NCBI GenBank assembly: GCA_030429545.1 | Contig: JAUIFF010000015.1 | Location: 62,001-126,000, forward strand | Direction: 5' to 3' | DNA from: Polyangia bacterium | Lineage (GTDB): Bacteria; Myxococcota_A; Polyangia; Nannocystales; Nannocystaceae | DNA: 64,000 nt | Shown: positions 16,196 through 25,343 of the stretch, in pieces | Layout of the letters: each line of letters opens with the position of its first letter | Position numbering within the stretch: the first letter of the stretch is position 1 | Translations under genes and position numbers: made by a program | Notes under the pieces: generated by a model | The model's database searches: none | Seen by the model: only the letters and a program-made list of their open reading frames with translations | What the model was told of the DNA's origin: nothing

Positions 16196-17062
16196 TCAGT
16201 AGACGGTTCCCGTATTGATCACCGGCTGCGCTTCGCTGTCGGCGACCAGCGCCACCAGCAGGTTGTTGACCATCTGGGCCTTGCGTTCGGTGTCGAGTTC
16301 GACAATCCCGTACTCTTCGAGTTGCTCCAAGCCCATCTTAACCATGCCCACGGCACCCTCGACAATTTCGCGGCGGGCGGCGACGATGGCCTGCGCCTGT
16401 TGGCGGCGGAGCATGGCCTGGGCGATCTCTGTTGCATATGCAAGGTGAGACAGGCGGGCCTCGACCACTTCGACACCGGCGACGTCGAGGCGATCCTGGA
16501 TTTCGGATTTGAGGGCTTCGCTCACGGCATCTGGGTCGCCGCGTAGGGAGGTCTCGTCCTCGTGGGGATCGTAGGGAAATCGGCTGGCAACCGCCCGGAT
16601 CGCAGTTTCGCTTTGGATGGCGACAAATCCCGAGTAGTGCTCGACATCAAAAAGTGCGCGGGCCGAGTCGGTCACCCGCCACACGACCACGGCCGCGATT
16701 TCGATCGGGTTGCCGCGCGAGTCGTTGACCTTGAGCTTGTCGCTGTTGAAGTTGCGCACCCGCAGGCTCACCCGGATTTTTTGTGCAAACGGGTTGGCCC
16801 AGTAAAACCCCGATGTTCGGATGGTGCCGGAGTATTTGCCCAAAAACACGAGTACGCGGGCGTCGTTAGGCTGGACGACCAAAAACCCGGGTAGGGTAAA
16901 AAACGTGGCGATCCCAATGCCGACGGCAGGGATAAGGCTCATGCCCGAGGTCGCTTCGACCTGGGCGAGGAAGTAGATGGCGCCGCCGATAGCCGCCAAC
17001 ACAAGCAAGAGCATGGGGAACCCGGTGATGTGAAAAGCCGAGCGTTCTTGGATCGATTGCAT
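16196..17062 (-). CDS. SPFH/band-7 membrane protein
   Basis: 288 residues from ATG 17062, which has an exact AGGAGG six bases upstream. Two N-terminal hydrophobic helices (about 8-28 and 33-53) are followed by an SPFH domain: PNDARVLVFLGKYSGTIR, WRVTDSARALFDVEHY, RAVASRFPYD, AGVEVVEARLSHLAYA. The C-terminal helical arm is Ala/Gln-rich (AQAMLRRQQAQAIVAARREIVEGAV). SPFH proteins form large membrane-associated oligomers and scaffold other proteins. Paired with the ribbon-helix-helix gene downstream. Confidence 0.92.
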   Translation of the reverse strand: MQSIQERSAFHITGFPMLLLVLAAIGGAIYFLAQVEATSGMSLIPAVGIGIATFFTLPGFLVVQPNDARVLVFLGKYSGTIRTSGFYWANPFAQKIRVSLRVRNFNSDKLKVNDSRGNPIEIAAVVVWRVTDSARALFDVEHYSGFVAIQSETAIRAVASRFPYDPHEDETSLRGDPDAVSEALKSEIQDRLDVAGVEVVEARLSHLAYATEIAQAMLRRQQAQAIVAARREIVEGAVGMVKMGLEQLEEYGIVELDTERKAQMVNNLLVALVADSEAQPVINTGTVY

Positions 17063-17081
17063 GAAGCCTCCTGGTGACCTC

Positions 17082-17097
17082 AAAGTGATATCACTTT
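17082..17097. promoter_or_regulatory. Perfect 16-bp palindrome upstream of the SPFH operon
   Basis: AAAGTGATATCACTTT, an uninterrupted inverted repeat about 20 bp upstream of the SPFH start codon, within the likely promoter. Because the operon encodes a ribbon-helix-helix protein, the simplest reading is an autoregulatory operator. Binding is inferred, not shown. Confidence 0.65.
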
Positions 17098-17272
17098 AAT
17101 ACCGATGTGCAAGCTTCGTGTGGAGAATTCCAGGTGTGCGTATAGCGCACACGCTCGGAGAGGCGCCTAGCGCCGTTCTTTAGCTGTTTTTGATCCAAAT
17201 CTGTCGATTGCGCGTACCCTGGCGCATGGCCTCAAGCTCTGAACCTTGAGGTCGAAAATCCCAGGAGTACTG

Positions 17273-17854
17273 ATGAAGATTACGAATTTCCTGCTCACCC
17301 TTTCCGTCGCGGCCACGGTGGCCGCATGCGGTACCGACGGCGAAAGCACGACGGACGCGACGGACTCCAACACTGGCAACGCCACTACTGAAAACGCCAC
17401 CGACGCGACAACCGATGCTGGCACCGAAACCGATGCGTCCGAAACGGACGACACGACCGCAGGCCCAGCCTGTGCGGTTGATATCTGTGCCACCTACGGT
17501 GCCGCAGTGCCCCAGGTCTCCAGCGACATTGTCGACGCGGCGGCCACCGACCCCATGTTCATGGATGACTTTGCCCCGCTCGTCGCCCAGGGCGATGCCG
17601 CAGTGCAGGCGTTCAAGGACAGCCTCACCAACTTCATCTCCGACGCCTACGGCTGCTCATCTGGCCTCTACACCGGGCCGACGATGGAGGAGTCGCACGC
17701 CGGCCTGGGTATCACCCAGGAGGAGTACGATGCGTTCATTGGCCTGATCGCAGGTGTGTTGTCCAACAACGGCGTGCCCGACGAGGACATCGCCAACTGC
17801 TTCGCACCGCCGCTTGTTGACCCGGCATTTGCCAATACAATCATCGGACAATAA
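17273..17854 (+). CDS. Lipoprotein with a truncated-haemoglobin-like domain
   Basis: 193 residues from ATG 17273 (AGGAG upstream). Lipobox VAAC19, then a Thr/Asp/Ala/Glu-rich linker to about residue 66. The remainder follows the group-1 truncated globin layout: TYGAAVPQVSSDIVDAAATD, an E-helix-like LTNFISDAYG, then LYTGPTMEESHAGLGITQEE and YDAFIGLIAGVLSNNGV. His142 in ESHAGLGI sits where the haem-ligating proximal His is expected. The B10 Tyr seen in many truncated globins is not evident. Four Cys (67, 72, 128, 176) suggest two disulfides, fitting an extracytoplasmic location. The next gene starts 2 bases after the stop. Confidence 0.72.
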   Translation: MKITNFLLTLSVAATVAACGTDGESTTDATDSNTGNATTENATDATTDAGTETDASETDDTTAGPACAVDICATYGAAVPQVSSDIVDAAATDPMFMDDFAPLVAQGDAAVQAFKDSLTNFISDAYGCSSGLYTGPTMEESHAGLGITQEEYDAFIGLIAGVLSNNGVPDEDIANCFAPPLVDPAFANTIIGQ

Positions 17855-17856
17855 CC

Positions 17857-18552
17857 ATGGCTAAGCGTCTGTTTCGAGTGCTCAAATGGACCGCCGGGCT
17901 GAGCCTGGCATTTGTCGGGGTTGTGGGTTTTGCCCACACGGAGGCTGGGCGTGGCCTGCTGCGCTATCTTCCAAGCCCCGGGTCTGCGTGCCCGTTGGGG
18001 TACGACCAGAGCCTCGGAACGGAGCAACGCGATGTCATCCGGGCCTCGCTGCTTGCCCCACAGGCAGGTGAGGCCCCAGCTGGCTCGCGCGACGTCCTCG
18101 CTTTTTCCCTCGGGGAGACGTCGCGCGAGCAGATAACCGCTTGGATTGCCGAACAGGGGGTTGAGTGTGAGGCCGTCGAAGCCGGCAATGCGTTTCGCTG
18201 TCAAGATGTACCTGCAAGTTCTATCGCCCGGCCGACCGCGGCCACAAGCCTGCTACTCCGGTTTTCGGCAGCAGGGACGCTTGTGACCGTCGATGCGAGC
18301 TTTCGCGGCGAGGACCCAGAAGTTGCAGCTACACATGCTCGCCAGCAAAGTGCATCCCTGCGCTCGTCGATGGGTCCGCACGCAAGCCAAAAAGGTGAGT
18401 TCTCGGCCAGTTATCTCAGCAAGGGAGATCTGGCAACGGCCGGTGTCGAATTTCGGTTTTCAGATGTACGTGCAAACGTTTCGGCGACCAACCTCGGTCG
18501 CGGGCGTTACCTCGCACGCGAGAGCTACCAAGCCTTCGACGACCCCGCCTAA
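17857..18552 (+). CDS. Membrane-anchored protein, partner of the globin-like lipoprotein
   Basis: 231 residues. One N-terminal TM segment (LKWTAGLSLAFVGVVGFA, about 9-27) and a soluble domain outside. An early CPLGYD and a later pair (VECEAVEAGNAFRC) give three Cys. No recognised family. Only 2 bases separate it from the globin-like gene, so they are co-transcribed and may act together. Its last 18 codons and stop are the first copy of a 65-bp tandem repeat that continues into non-coding DNA. Three TGYANNTRCA sites (18207, 18324, 18465) fall inside this small gene, the densest cluster in the window. Confidence 0.65.
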   Translation: MAKRLFRVLKWTAGLSLAFVGVVGFAHTEAGRGLLRYLPSPGSACPLGYDQSLGTEQRDVIRASLLAPQAGEAPAGSRDVLAFSLGETSREQITAWIAEQGVECEAVEAGNAFRCQDVPASSIARPTAATSLLLRFSAAGTLVTVDASFRGEDPEVAATHARQQSASLRSSMGPHASQKGEFSASYLSKGDLATAGVEFRFSDVRANVSATNLGRGRYLARESYQAFDDPA

Positions 18553-18681
18553 GTCTAAGTAGTCGCGGGCGTTACCTCGCACGCGAGAGCGACCAAGCCT
18601 TCGACAACCCCGCCTAAGTCTAAGTAGTCGCGGGCGTTACCTCGCGAGAGCGACCAAGCCTTCGACAACCCCCGCCTAAGT
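18498..18681. repeat. 65-bp tandem repeat, three copies, first copy coding
   Basis: Copy 1 (18498-18562) covers the 3' end and stop codon of the preceding gene. Copy 2 (18563-18627) is nearly identical with a few substitutions. Copy 3 (18628-18681) carries a 4-base deletion near ACCTCGC and one extra C, and ends early. Each unit starts TCGCGGGCGTTACCTCGC, and the first two end TAAGTCTAAGTAG. Further degraded pieces (GTTACCTCGCA near 18692; GCGGCCAAGCCTTCG near 18811) suggest an older, longer array up to about 18835. No coding role is seen beyond copy 1. Confidence 0.9.
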
Positions 18682-18842
18682 TGCCCAGGGTGTTACCTCG
18701 CATCCGTGGCGAGTCCTGCTGCGGTCTTGAAGAGTTGCGGGGAAGTTTCGTTAGCGGGTAGTCGGGCACCGAGGAGGTAACTCGGTCGTAGACCCAACAA
18801 AAACGCGGGAGCGGCCAAGCCTTCGGAAGTTCGCCCCGGGGT

Positions 18843-20387
18843 TTACGGGGCAAAGCGGCCGACCCAGAGATTGAACCCTTCGGTCAGGTTGGTGACCGCA
18901 CCAACAACGGCAATATGGCCAGTGGCGTCGACGGTGACCCGGTGGCCAAGGTCTGCATCGCCCGCCGGCCCGTCGTGGGTTGTGGTCCAGACCTCGGAGC
19001 CGCCGCTGTCAAACCGCCGCACCCAAATGTCGCTGTCGGCCGTGGTTCCGGAGACGACCAGCGAATTTTCAAGGCTGACGGCAATTCCCCCGGGGGTGAC
19101 TCCTTCGATGACTTTGGGATTGATCACCGGGTCGCCGTCGGTGAGTTCTAGGGTACGCAGATCGGTGGCATCGCCCCGGCGTGCCAGCACAAGGGCGTTG
19201 TTGCCAACAACTTCGCAATCGACCGCCGAGTCGTCGACATTGTCGGCGTCGGAGTATTGGTACTGCCACATCGGTTCGGTGCCCTGCGCTGGGTAACGTG
19301 CGAGCCAGACTTCAAGGTCGAGGTTGTCGGGGTCGGTCTGAAACCCGCAGGCGATCAGTCCCTGTTCGCCGGCAGGGTCGATCAAAGCCACGCCGCGGGC
19401 TTCTTCTTCAAACCCGCCACCAAGGAACTCAAAGTGCTCCCAAATCAGCTCGCCGGTCGGGTCGAAGGCCGCCACCCAGGCATCGTTGTCGTTGTTGTCG
19501 AAGGTCGAGCTACCCGCCACAAAGATGGTGCCGTCTTCGGCGACCACAACATCCTCTGGGAAGTATGTGCGCGAGTTCCCAGCGGCACGCAGGCTATCCC
19601 AAACTTCGGAGCCCTCGAGCGAGTAACCCTTCAAAAAGGTGTCGGTGCCATTGAGACCTTGCTGGGCACCAACGGCGACCAGTGTTGTGTCTTGCGAAAT
19701 AGCGAGCCCGGTGACGACATCGTTGGCGTCGGGTAGCAAGGTACCAAAACTGGTGCTCCAACCCTCGGTACCCTCGGGGGTGTATTGTCGGATCAACGCC
19801 TCGCGGGCGAAGCCGTCGACCGTTTCGTAGCCGCCGGCAAAGACCATGCCTTCACTTGTAGATGCAACTGCGAAGCCCGCGTCGATACCATTTGCTGGCC
19901 CATTGTGGACATTGTCCCATAGCAACTCGCCCGGGAGCCGGCAGTCGTTGTGACACGCATCGTCGTCTTCGTCGTTGCCGTCGTCGCAACTTTCGCCCGG
20001 GTCGACCTCGCCATCTCCACAAAAACCCTCACCCTCCGGGATGCACAGGTCGTCGTCGCAGACGAGCCCATCGTCGCACACAGAACCGTTGCACATACAG
20101 TTTTCCTCGCCCGGCGTACAACTGATTGTGGTTGCATCGGTCGGATCGGTGGTGGGCGACTCGGTGGTTTCGGTGTCGGATGTCGTGGGATCTGTCGGTC
20201 CAGCGGTGGTTGATGGATCCGTTGTCGTATCCGTGGTCTCGCCGGTTTCGGTGGATTCGGTGGTGGCCTGGGTGACGGGGCCTAGGCTCTCGCCCATGCT
20301 GTCGTGAAAGCACCCGGAATAGAAAACGAAGAATGCTGCGACACAGACCGGTCGAAACCCGGTTGTGTTAAGTAAAGTGCCAGGCAT
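18843..20387 (-). CDS. Cys-rich, beta-propeller lipoprotein
   Basis: 514 residues. Lipobox YSGC26, then a Thr/Pro/Asp-rich linker. A Cys-rich block (CMCNGSVCDDGLVCDDDLC) is followed by the myxobacterial repeat CGDGEVDPGESCDDGN. The C-terminal 350 residues are beta-strand repeats with recurring VAVGAQQ, EDGTIFVAGSST, WVAAFDPTGELIWE and IWVRRFDSGGSEVW, pointing to a propeller of SBBP/PQQ-like blades. Outer-membrane or surface exposure is likely from family context. The function is unknown. The gene is convergent with the repeat region and downstream of the LysR gene. Confidence 0.8.
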   Translation of the reverse strand: MPGTLLNTTGFRPVCVAAFFVFYSGCFHDSMGESLGPVTQATTESTETGETTDTTTDPSTTAGPTDPTTSDTETTESPTTDPTDATTISCTPGEENCMCNGSVCDDGLVCDDDLCIPEGEGFCGDGEVDPGESCDDGNDEDDDACHNDCRLPGELLWDNVHNGPANGIDAGFAVASTSEGMVFAGGYETVDGFAREALIRQYTPEGTEGWSTSFGTLLPDANDVVTGLAISQDTTLVAVGAQQGLNGTDTFLKGYSLEGSEVWDSLRAAGNSRTYFPEDVVVAEDGTIFVAGSSTFDNNDNDAWVAAFDPTGELIWEHFEFLGGGFEEEARGVALIDPAGEQGLIACGFQTDPDNLDLEVWLARYPAQGTEPMWQYQYSDADNVDDSAVDCEVVGNNALVLARRGDATDLRTLELTDGDPVINPKVIEGVTPGGIAVSLENSLVVSGTTADSDIWVRRFDSGGSEVWTTTHDGPAGDADLGHRVTVDATGHIAVVGAVTNLTEGFNLWVGRFAP

Positions 20388-20454
20388 AGCGCCGGGAGAG
20401 GTTAGCGCATTTCGGCACTTTCGCTCCCGTGGCGTGGCACTTTTCTGGTCGCGG

Positions 20455-21393
20455 TTACGGGTGTGTCGCGCGTTTTGCCAGGTTGTGAAAATGCGCGGTT
20501 GCCCGCTCGAGCAGGCGTTGTGACGGCTCTGGCAACACGGCGCCCTTGCGGGTGAAGGCGCCCGCAGTCAGTGGATCGGGCCCGTCGACAAGTCGCCGCA
20601 CGTGCACGCCCTCGGGCAAAAAAGCCGCGCGAAAAGTCGAGACCACCGCCAGCCCAAACCCCCGGGCCACCCCCTCGACAACCCGCGGCGAAGACCCGAC
20701 TTCGAATGTCGGGTCAAACGTCAACGGGCGCCCCTCATAGTTGGCAAAGTGTTGCTCCAACTGTTCTCGCGCCGGGCCCGAGCGCGTCACCACCAACGGT
20801 TTGCCTTCGAGATCGGCGAGCGTGACTTCGCTTGGGAGTGATGCGGCCAAGCGGTCGGCAAAGATCACGACCCAGGGCAGGGGGCCAATCGCCGTAAACT
20901 CGAGATGGCGAGGGAGCTCGACCGGTCCTAGCGTGCCGAATGCGAGATCGACTTCGCCGTCACCGAGCCCGCGCAACAACTCGTTGTCGGGGTATTCGAT
21001 GACATGCAGCGACGGGGCGGGGTCTTGTTTGCAGATGTCGCTGAGGGCGTGGGCCAGGAGATCAAACGCGCCCGCCAACACGCCCACGCGTATAGCGCGC
21101 TCAGTCGTCGCCAGTGCATCGCGGGTGCCGACCAACCATCGGTCCCATTGGTGGAGAAACGTTCGCGCCCGGCGAGCGAGCTCTAAACCTGCTGGCGTCA
21201 CACTTCCAGTGCGTTGGCCGGGAGCGCGCTGGATCAATTCGCACCCGGCAAACAGCTGCTCCAAATCGGTCAAGTAGCGTGCGTAAGTAGCGCGAGCGTG
21301 TCCTCGGTGACGGGCGGCAGCCTGGATCGAGCCACGCTCGACGATTTCGAGAAATGCCTCGAGATGCGCACGGGTCAGGGTTGTGGCGGACAC
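20455..21393 (-). CDS. LysR-family transcriptional regulator
   Basis: 312 residues, GTG start. The N-terminal winged helix reads THLEAFLEIVERGSIQAAA-like (ARHRGHARATYARYLTDLEQLFAG). The effector domain follows from about residue 95 (IRVGVLAGAFDLLAHAL) with DVDLAFG-like EVDLAFGTLG and a late GFGLAVVSTFRAAFLPEG. The helix-turn-helix is slightly divergent (HGHARATYARYL rather than SQPALSRQI). The target and ligand are unknown. LysR proteins often regulate a divergent gene; here that is the large DUF3857 protein starting at 21532. Confidence 0.85.
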   Translation of the reverse strand: MSATTLTRAHLEAFLEIVERGSIQAAARHRGHARATYARYLTDLEQLFAGCELIQRAPGQRTGSVTPAGLELARRARTFLHQWDRWLVGTRDALATTERAIRVGVLAGAFDLLAHALSDICKQDPAPSLHVIEYPDNELLRGLGDGEVDLAFGTLGPVELPRHLEFTAIGPLPWVVIFADRLAASLPSEVTLADLEGKPLVVTRSGPAREQLEQHFANYEGRPLTFDPTFEVGSSPRVVEGVARGFGLAVVSTFRAAFLPEGVHVRRLVDGPDPLTAGAFTRKGAVLPEPSQRLLERATAHFHNLAKRATHP

Positions 21394-21531
21394 CGTGGGA
21401 CTCTACCAAAGCCAGCACCGTGGGCGCCCCGCCGTTGTTGGCCCCGGGATCTTGCACATGCCAGGTTTCCCTGGTCGACAGCCGACGACGGATGGCAACA
21501 CGCTGCCGGATCCTGCATGATGGGACGATTC

Positions 21532-24500
21532 ATGAAAGCCCCCCGACGAGCTGCGTTGTACCCCGTTGCCCTGTTGCTACTCGGCGCGTTGGGCCTTCCC
21601 GTCGATGTCGCAGTGGCGATGCCTTCGCCCGAAGATGCCTCGCCACAAACGATCTGGACCCCTGGTGTGCGCGATGCCAAAGCCGGTTTGCCGGGCCCGT
21701 GGGTGCGGGAGTTGGAGCGCCGGCGCGATGTCCTTCGGCGCAACGCCGGCCGCTCCCCCAATGCGATCACGGGCTTGCTTGGCATCTTGGTCGACCTCCA
21801 CGGTGAAGTGCCCAGCGAGCAACTCGCCGAGCTGCTCGACGGTGTGGCCAAGGACAAACGCCGCGACCCGCTCGTCCGTAGTTATGCCGGGTATCTGCGG
21901 GCGCGACTTGCCGCCGCCGAAGGCGATCACAGCCGGGCCTACGAAGGGTATCGCCGCGAGGGCTACCTGCTCGACTGGCAAATCATCGGTCCGTTCGACA
22001 ACGCCGGGCGTGTCGGTCACAGCCGGGTGCACCCACCCGAGCGCGAAGCCTTCGATGCCGACCAGCGGATGCTCGGCAAGCTTCCCGGCGAAACCCTCGA
22101 GTGGCGAAGTTTTCGCAACGAAGAGGTCCAAACCGAAACCTTTGTGTCGCTCGACGCACTGCTCGCGCCAAACTCTCAAGTCACTGGCTATGCAACAAAA
22201 TGGGTCAAGGTCGCCAAGGATACCCGGGCGGCGATCCACGTGGGTGCCGGCGGTGCATACAAAGTTTGGGTCAATAGCGACTTCGTGGGCGAGTCGGATC
22301 TGTACCGCACACCACATGTCCTTCAAGACACCCATGCGGTCAAGCTGCGGGCTGGCTGGAACCGCATTTTGGTCAAGGTGAGTGCCGACGAGGGTCTGTG
22401 GGGATTTAGTGCCCGGCTCAGTCAGGTTTCGGGGGCACCGCTCAGTGGGCTGTTGACCTCCGCCGACCCCCAGGCGGGCGCGCTCGCAGCCCCCGGTGGC
22501 GAGGTGACTCCGGACGAGCCCGGAGCCAGGGCTGCCAAACCACCACATTCGCTGCGGGGCGTGCTCGACAGGAATGCCGACAAAAAGCGCCCCCGTAAAC
22601 AAGATGTACTTGCACGTGTTGAGTTTGAGCGCTGGGTCCGGCTGTACTCGCCCGAAGACCGCACGCCAGCCGAGCACGCCGAGGCCGCGGATGAGCTGTC
22701 ACAAACGGCCTACAGCGCCTACCTGCGTTACCTCGCCGACCCCGATCCAAACACCAGTCGAACCGCCCTCGCAGCCGGGATTGAGCGCGCGCGCAAGGAG
22801 GGGCCAAAAAGTGCACCGCTACTCGCCCGCCTGTTGCGGCAACAGGCCTGGCGCTACCAATCGCTCGGGTTTGACGACCGCGCCCGTCGGTTGCTCGATG
22901 AGTCGTTTCAAGTCGGGCCAGACGACGCCCACACCGAGCTGGCATTGGTCGAACGCCTGTCTGAAGATGGCTATACAATTACTTCGTTGAGCTGGCTCGA
23001 GAGCATGGTCCGGCGTTACCCCGAGTCGGGTATGTTGCGACGGGCCCACGCCAGCCGGCTCGCGGAGCTTGGGCGTACCCGCGACGCGCTCGCGGTCTAC
23101 GAGTACCTGTTGGCCCACCACCAGGACGAGGGCTACGTCCACGGGCAAATGATCGAAGCCCTGCTCGATCTCGGTGAGCCTGAACGCGCGGCCAAACTCG
23201 CGGCTGCTCGAGTCAACACCGCCCCTGGTCTACCGGCAGCCTACGTCCAGCTCGCGCGTTTAGAGCAGGCCCGCGGCAATGACGATGCCGCCCGCGGTGC
23301 CCTGCAAAAAGCCGTTGAGTTGTCGCCGCAAAACGCCGAGTTGCACAACATGCTCGGGCGCATGCTCGCCCGCCATGGCGACACCGCCGGGGGCATCCAC
23401 AGCCTCAAGCGCTCCCTCGCACTCAAACCCCAGCAACCCGATGTGCGCGACCTGCTGGCCTCGCTCGACACGTCGCAGACCGACGACCTGCTCACCCGCC
23501 ACGACATCGATTTCGAGAAGATTGCAGCTACACCGAGCCCGACAAGCTGGAAGGGCAAGGATGCCGGCATTCTCCACCGTCGGGTGGCGGTCCACGTTCT
23601 CAAAAATGGCCTGACCGAGCGACTCGACCACCGCGTGATCCGGATCCTCGACGACCGTGGGGTCCGCAGCCAGTCGGTACAGGCGATCGCGTTTGACCCG
23701 GGGGAGAGCTATGTCGATGTCCGCCGCGCCAGGGTTCGCCGCAAAAACGGTTCGATCGAAGAAATCGGCACGCCGAGCGTGGTTTCGATGACCGAGGCCG
23801 GCTACCGAATGTTTTACGACCGACGGATCCAAAAAGTCACGTTCAACGGGCTGCGGCCGGGCGACACCCTCGAAGTTGCGTTTGTCCGCCGCGATGTGGC
23901 CGCCCGCAACAAGTTCGACGACTACTTTGGTGAGCTGATGCCCATGGAGGACACGCTACCGAGCCTGGTGACCGACTACGTGTTGGAGGTCCCGAGCTCG
24001 CGGCCATTGTACTTCAATCACAAGGTGCACAAGCAACAGAAAAAAGGTGCAGATACAGTTACCTACCGCTACACCCTCAAGGACCGACCGGGGATTTTGC
24101 CCGAGGCCCATATGCCGGGGTGGACCGAGGTCACCAACTTTCTGCACGTGAGCACCTACGCCAACTGGGACGATGTTGGCCGGTGGTATTGGAACCTCGT
24201 CAAAGAACAGCTGATCGTCGACAGCAAGATCAAGGCGGGGGTGGCCGAGGCCGTCGCTGACCTGGGCAAGGACGCCAGCGTGCGCGACAAGGTCCACGCG
24301 ATCTATCGCCACGTGATCCGCTCGACGCGTTACGTCGGCCTGGAGTTTGGGATTCACGGCTACAAGCCCTATCGCACGACCGACGTCTACGACCGCAAAT
24401 TTGGCGACTGCAAGGACAAGGCGAGCCTGCTCAAGGTCATGCTCGCAGAGGTTGGGATCAAGTCGCACCTGGTGCTGGTCCGCACCCGCGACCAGGGCAC

Positions 24501-25335
24501 GATCGGCAAGACCCCGGCGAGTTTGTCCGCCTTCAATCACGCGATTGTCTACGTGCCCGAGCTCGATCTCTACCTCGACGGTACCGCCGAGTTTTCCGGC
24601 CCCGACGAGTTGCCTGCGGGTGACCAGGGGGCGAGCGTGTTGATCGTCAAAGACGGGGACGGTGCCGAGATGCGGCAAATCCCCATGAGTGAACCGGCGG
24701 CCAACAATCAGGTCACCACGCAAACTGTGCAGCTACAAGATACCGGAGGAGCCAAGGTCGAGTACAACCTCGTGTTGCGGGGGGCCAACGCGGCTTCGTG
24801 GCGGACCAACCTGCAATCGGCCGAGAGCCGTCAGGAGCGGTTAACGGCCGTCTGGGGGCGGTTTTTTCAAGGGGTTCGGGTTTCCGACATCGAAACGCCA
24901 GGAATCGACGACGTGCTCGCGCCGGTCAAGATTGGCGCCAAACTAGATGTGCCGCGCTGGGGGCAATCGCAACCCGGCTCCCTGAGGTTTCCACCGTTGG
25001 GGTATCGCACCAGTCTCGTTGGCAACCTAGCGGCCCAGGGCAAGCGTCGCCACGACCTCGTGCTGGCGATTCCTTCGGTCGAAGAGCAGACCATCGAGTA
25101 TGAGCTACCCCGTGGCTATACATTTTCCCAGGTTCCGCAGTCCCGCAACATCGACAGTCCGATGGGGAAATTTGAACTGAAGGTCGAACACCAGGGGCGC
25201 AAGGCCAAGGTATACAGCCGCTTGCAGTACAGCGTGACTCGGGTTTCGCCGGACAAGTACCGCGAATTTCGTGAGTTCCTGCGCCAGGTCGATGCCTCCC
25301 TCCAACAGGTTTTTGAGGCCCAGCCGGGCCAGTAG
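21532..25335 (+). CDS. Exported TPR / DUF3857 / transglutaminase-like protein (active-site intact)
   Basis: About 1267 residues from ATG 21532 (21517 and 21520 are in-frame alternatives), with signal ALYPVALLLLGALGLPVDVAVA. The N-terminal region contains a beta-sandwich-like segment (VGAGGAYKVWVNSDFVGE), then TPR-like helices (YVQLARLEQARGNDDAARGAL). A DUF3857 region follows (VRIL/RRARVRRKNGSIEEIGT, YNHKV-type). The transglutaminase core has FGDCKDKASLLKVML with Cys960, FNHAIVYV with His1003 and LDGTAEF with Asp1016, the expected triad. Such proteins are periplasmic; true activity (protease-like or crosslinking) is unknown. Five TGYANNTRCA sites lie in this gene or its first third. Confidence 0.85.
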   Translation: MKAPRRAALYPVALLLLGALGLPVDVAVAMPSPEDASPQTIWTPGVRDAKAGLPGPWVRELERRRDVLRRNAGRSPNAITGLLGILVDLHGEVPSEQLAELLDGVAKDKRRDPLVRSYAGYLRARLAAAEGDHSRAYEGYRREGYLLDWQIIGPFDNAGRVGHSRVHPPEREAFDADQRMLGKLPGETLEWRSFRNEEVQTETFVSLDALLAPNSQVTGYATKWVKVAKDTRAAIHVGAGGAYKVWVNSDFVGESDLYRTPHVLQDTHAVKLRAGWNRILVKVSADEGLWGFSARLSQVSGAPLSGLLTSADPQAGALAAPGGEVTPDEPGARAAKPPHSLRGVLDRNADKKRPRKQDVLARVEFERWVRLYSPEDRTPAEHAEAADELSQTAYSAYLRYLADPDPNTSRTALAAGIERARKEGPKSAPLLARLLRQQAWRYQSLGFDDRARRLLDESFQVGPDDAHTELALVERLSEDGYTITSLSWLESMVRRYPESGMLRRAHASRLAELGRTRDALAVYEYLLAHHQDEGYVHGQMIEALLDLGEPERAAKLAAARVNTAPGLPAAYVQLARLEQARGNDDAARGALQKAVELSPQNAELHNMLGRMLARHGDTAGGIHSLKRSLALKPQQPDVRDLLASLDTSQTDDLLTRHDIDFEKIAATPSPTSWKGKDAGILHRRVAVHVLKNGLTERLDHRVIRILDDRGVRSQSVQAIAFDPGESYVDVRRARVRRKNGSIEEIGTPSVVSMTEAGYRMFYDRRIQKVTFNGLRPGDTLEVAFVRRDVAARNKFDDYFGELMPMEDTLPSLVTDYVLEVPSSRPLYFNHKVHKQQKKGADTVTYRYTLKDRPGILPEAHMPGWTEVTNFLHVSTYANWDDVGRWYWNLVKEQLIVDSKIKAGVAEAVADLGKDASVRDKVHAIYRHVIRSTRYVGLEFGIHGYKPYRTTDVYDRKFGDCKDKASLLKVMLAEVGIKSHLVLVRTRDQGTIGKTPASLSAFNHAIVYVPELDLYLDGTAEFSGPDELPAGDQGASVLIVKDGDGAEMRQIPMSEPAANNQVTTQTVQLQDTGGAKVEYNLVLRGANAASWRTNLQSAESRQERLTAVWGRFFQGVRVSDIETPGIDDVLAPVKIGAKLDVPRWGQSQPGSLRFPPLGYRTSLVGNLAAQGKRRHDLVLAIPSVEEQTIEYELPRGYTFSQVPQSRNIDSPMGKFELKVEHQGRKAKVYSRLQYSVTRVSPDKYREFREFLRQVDASLQQVFEAQPGQ

Positions 25336-25343
25336 CGATTTTA

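Noticed and set aside
18498..18681. Possible mobile element or REP at the 65-bp repeat
   Set aside because: No terminal inverted repeats, no target duplication and no transposase. Head-to-tail copies of a gene end fit simple tandem duplication.
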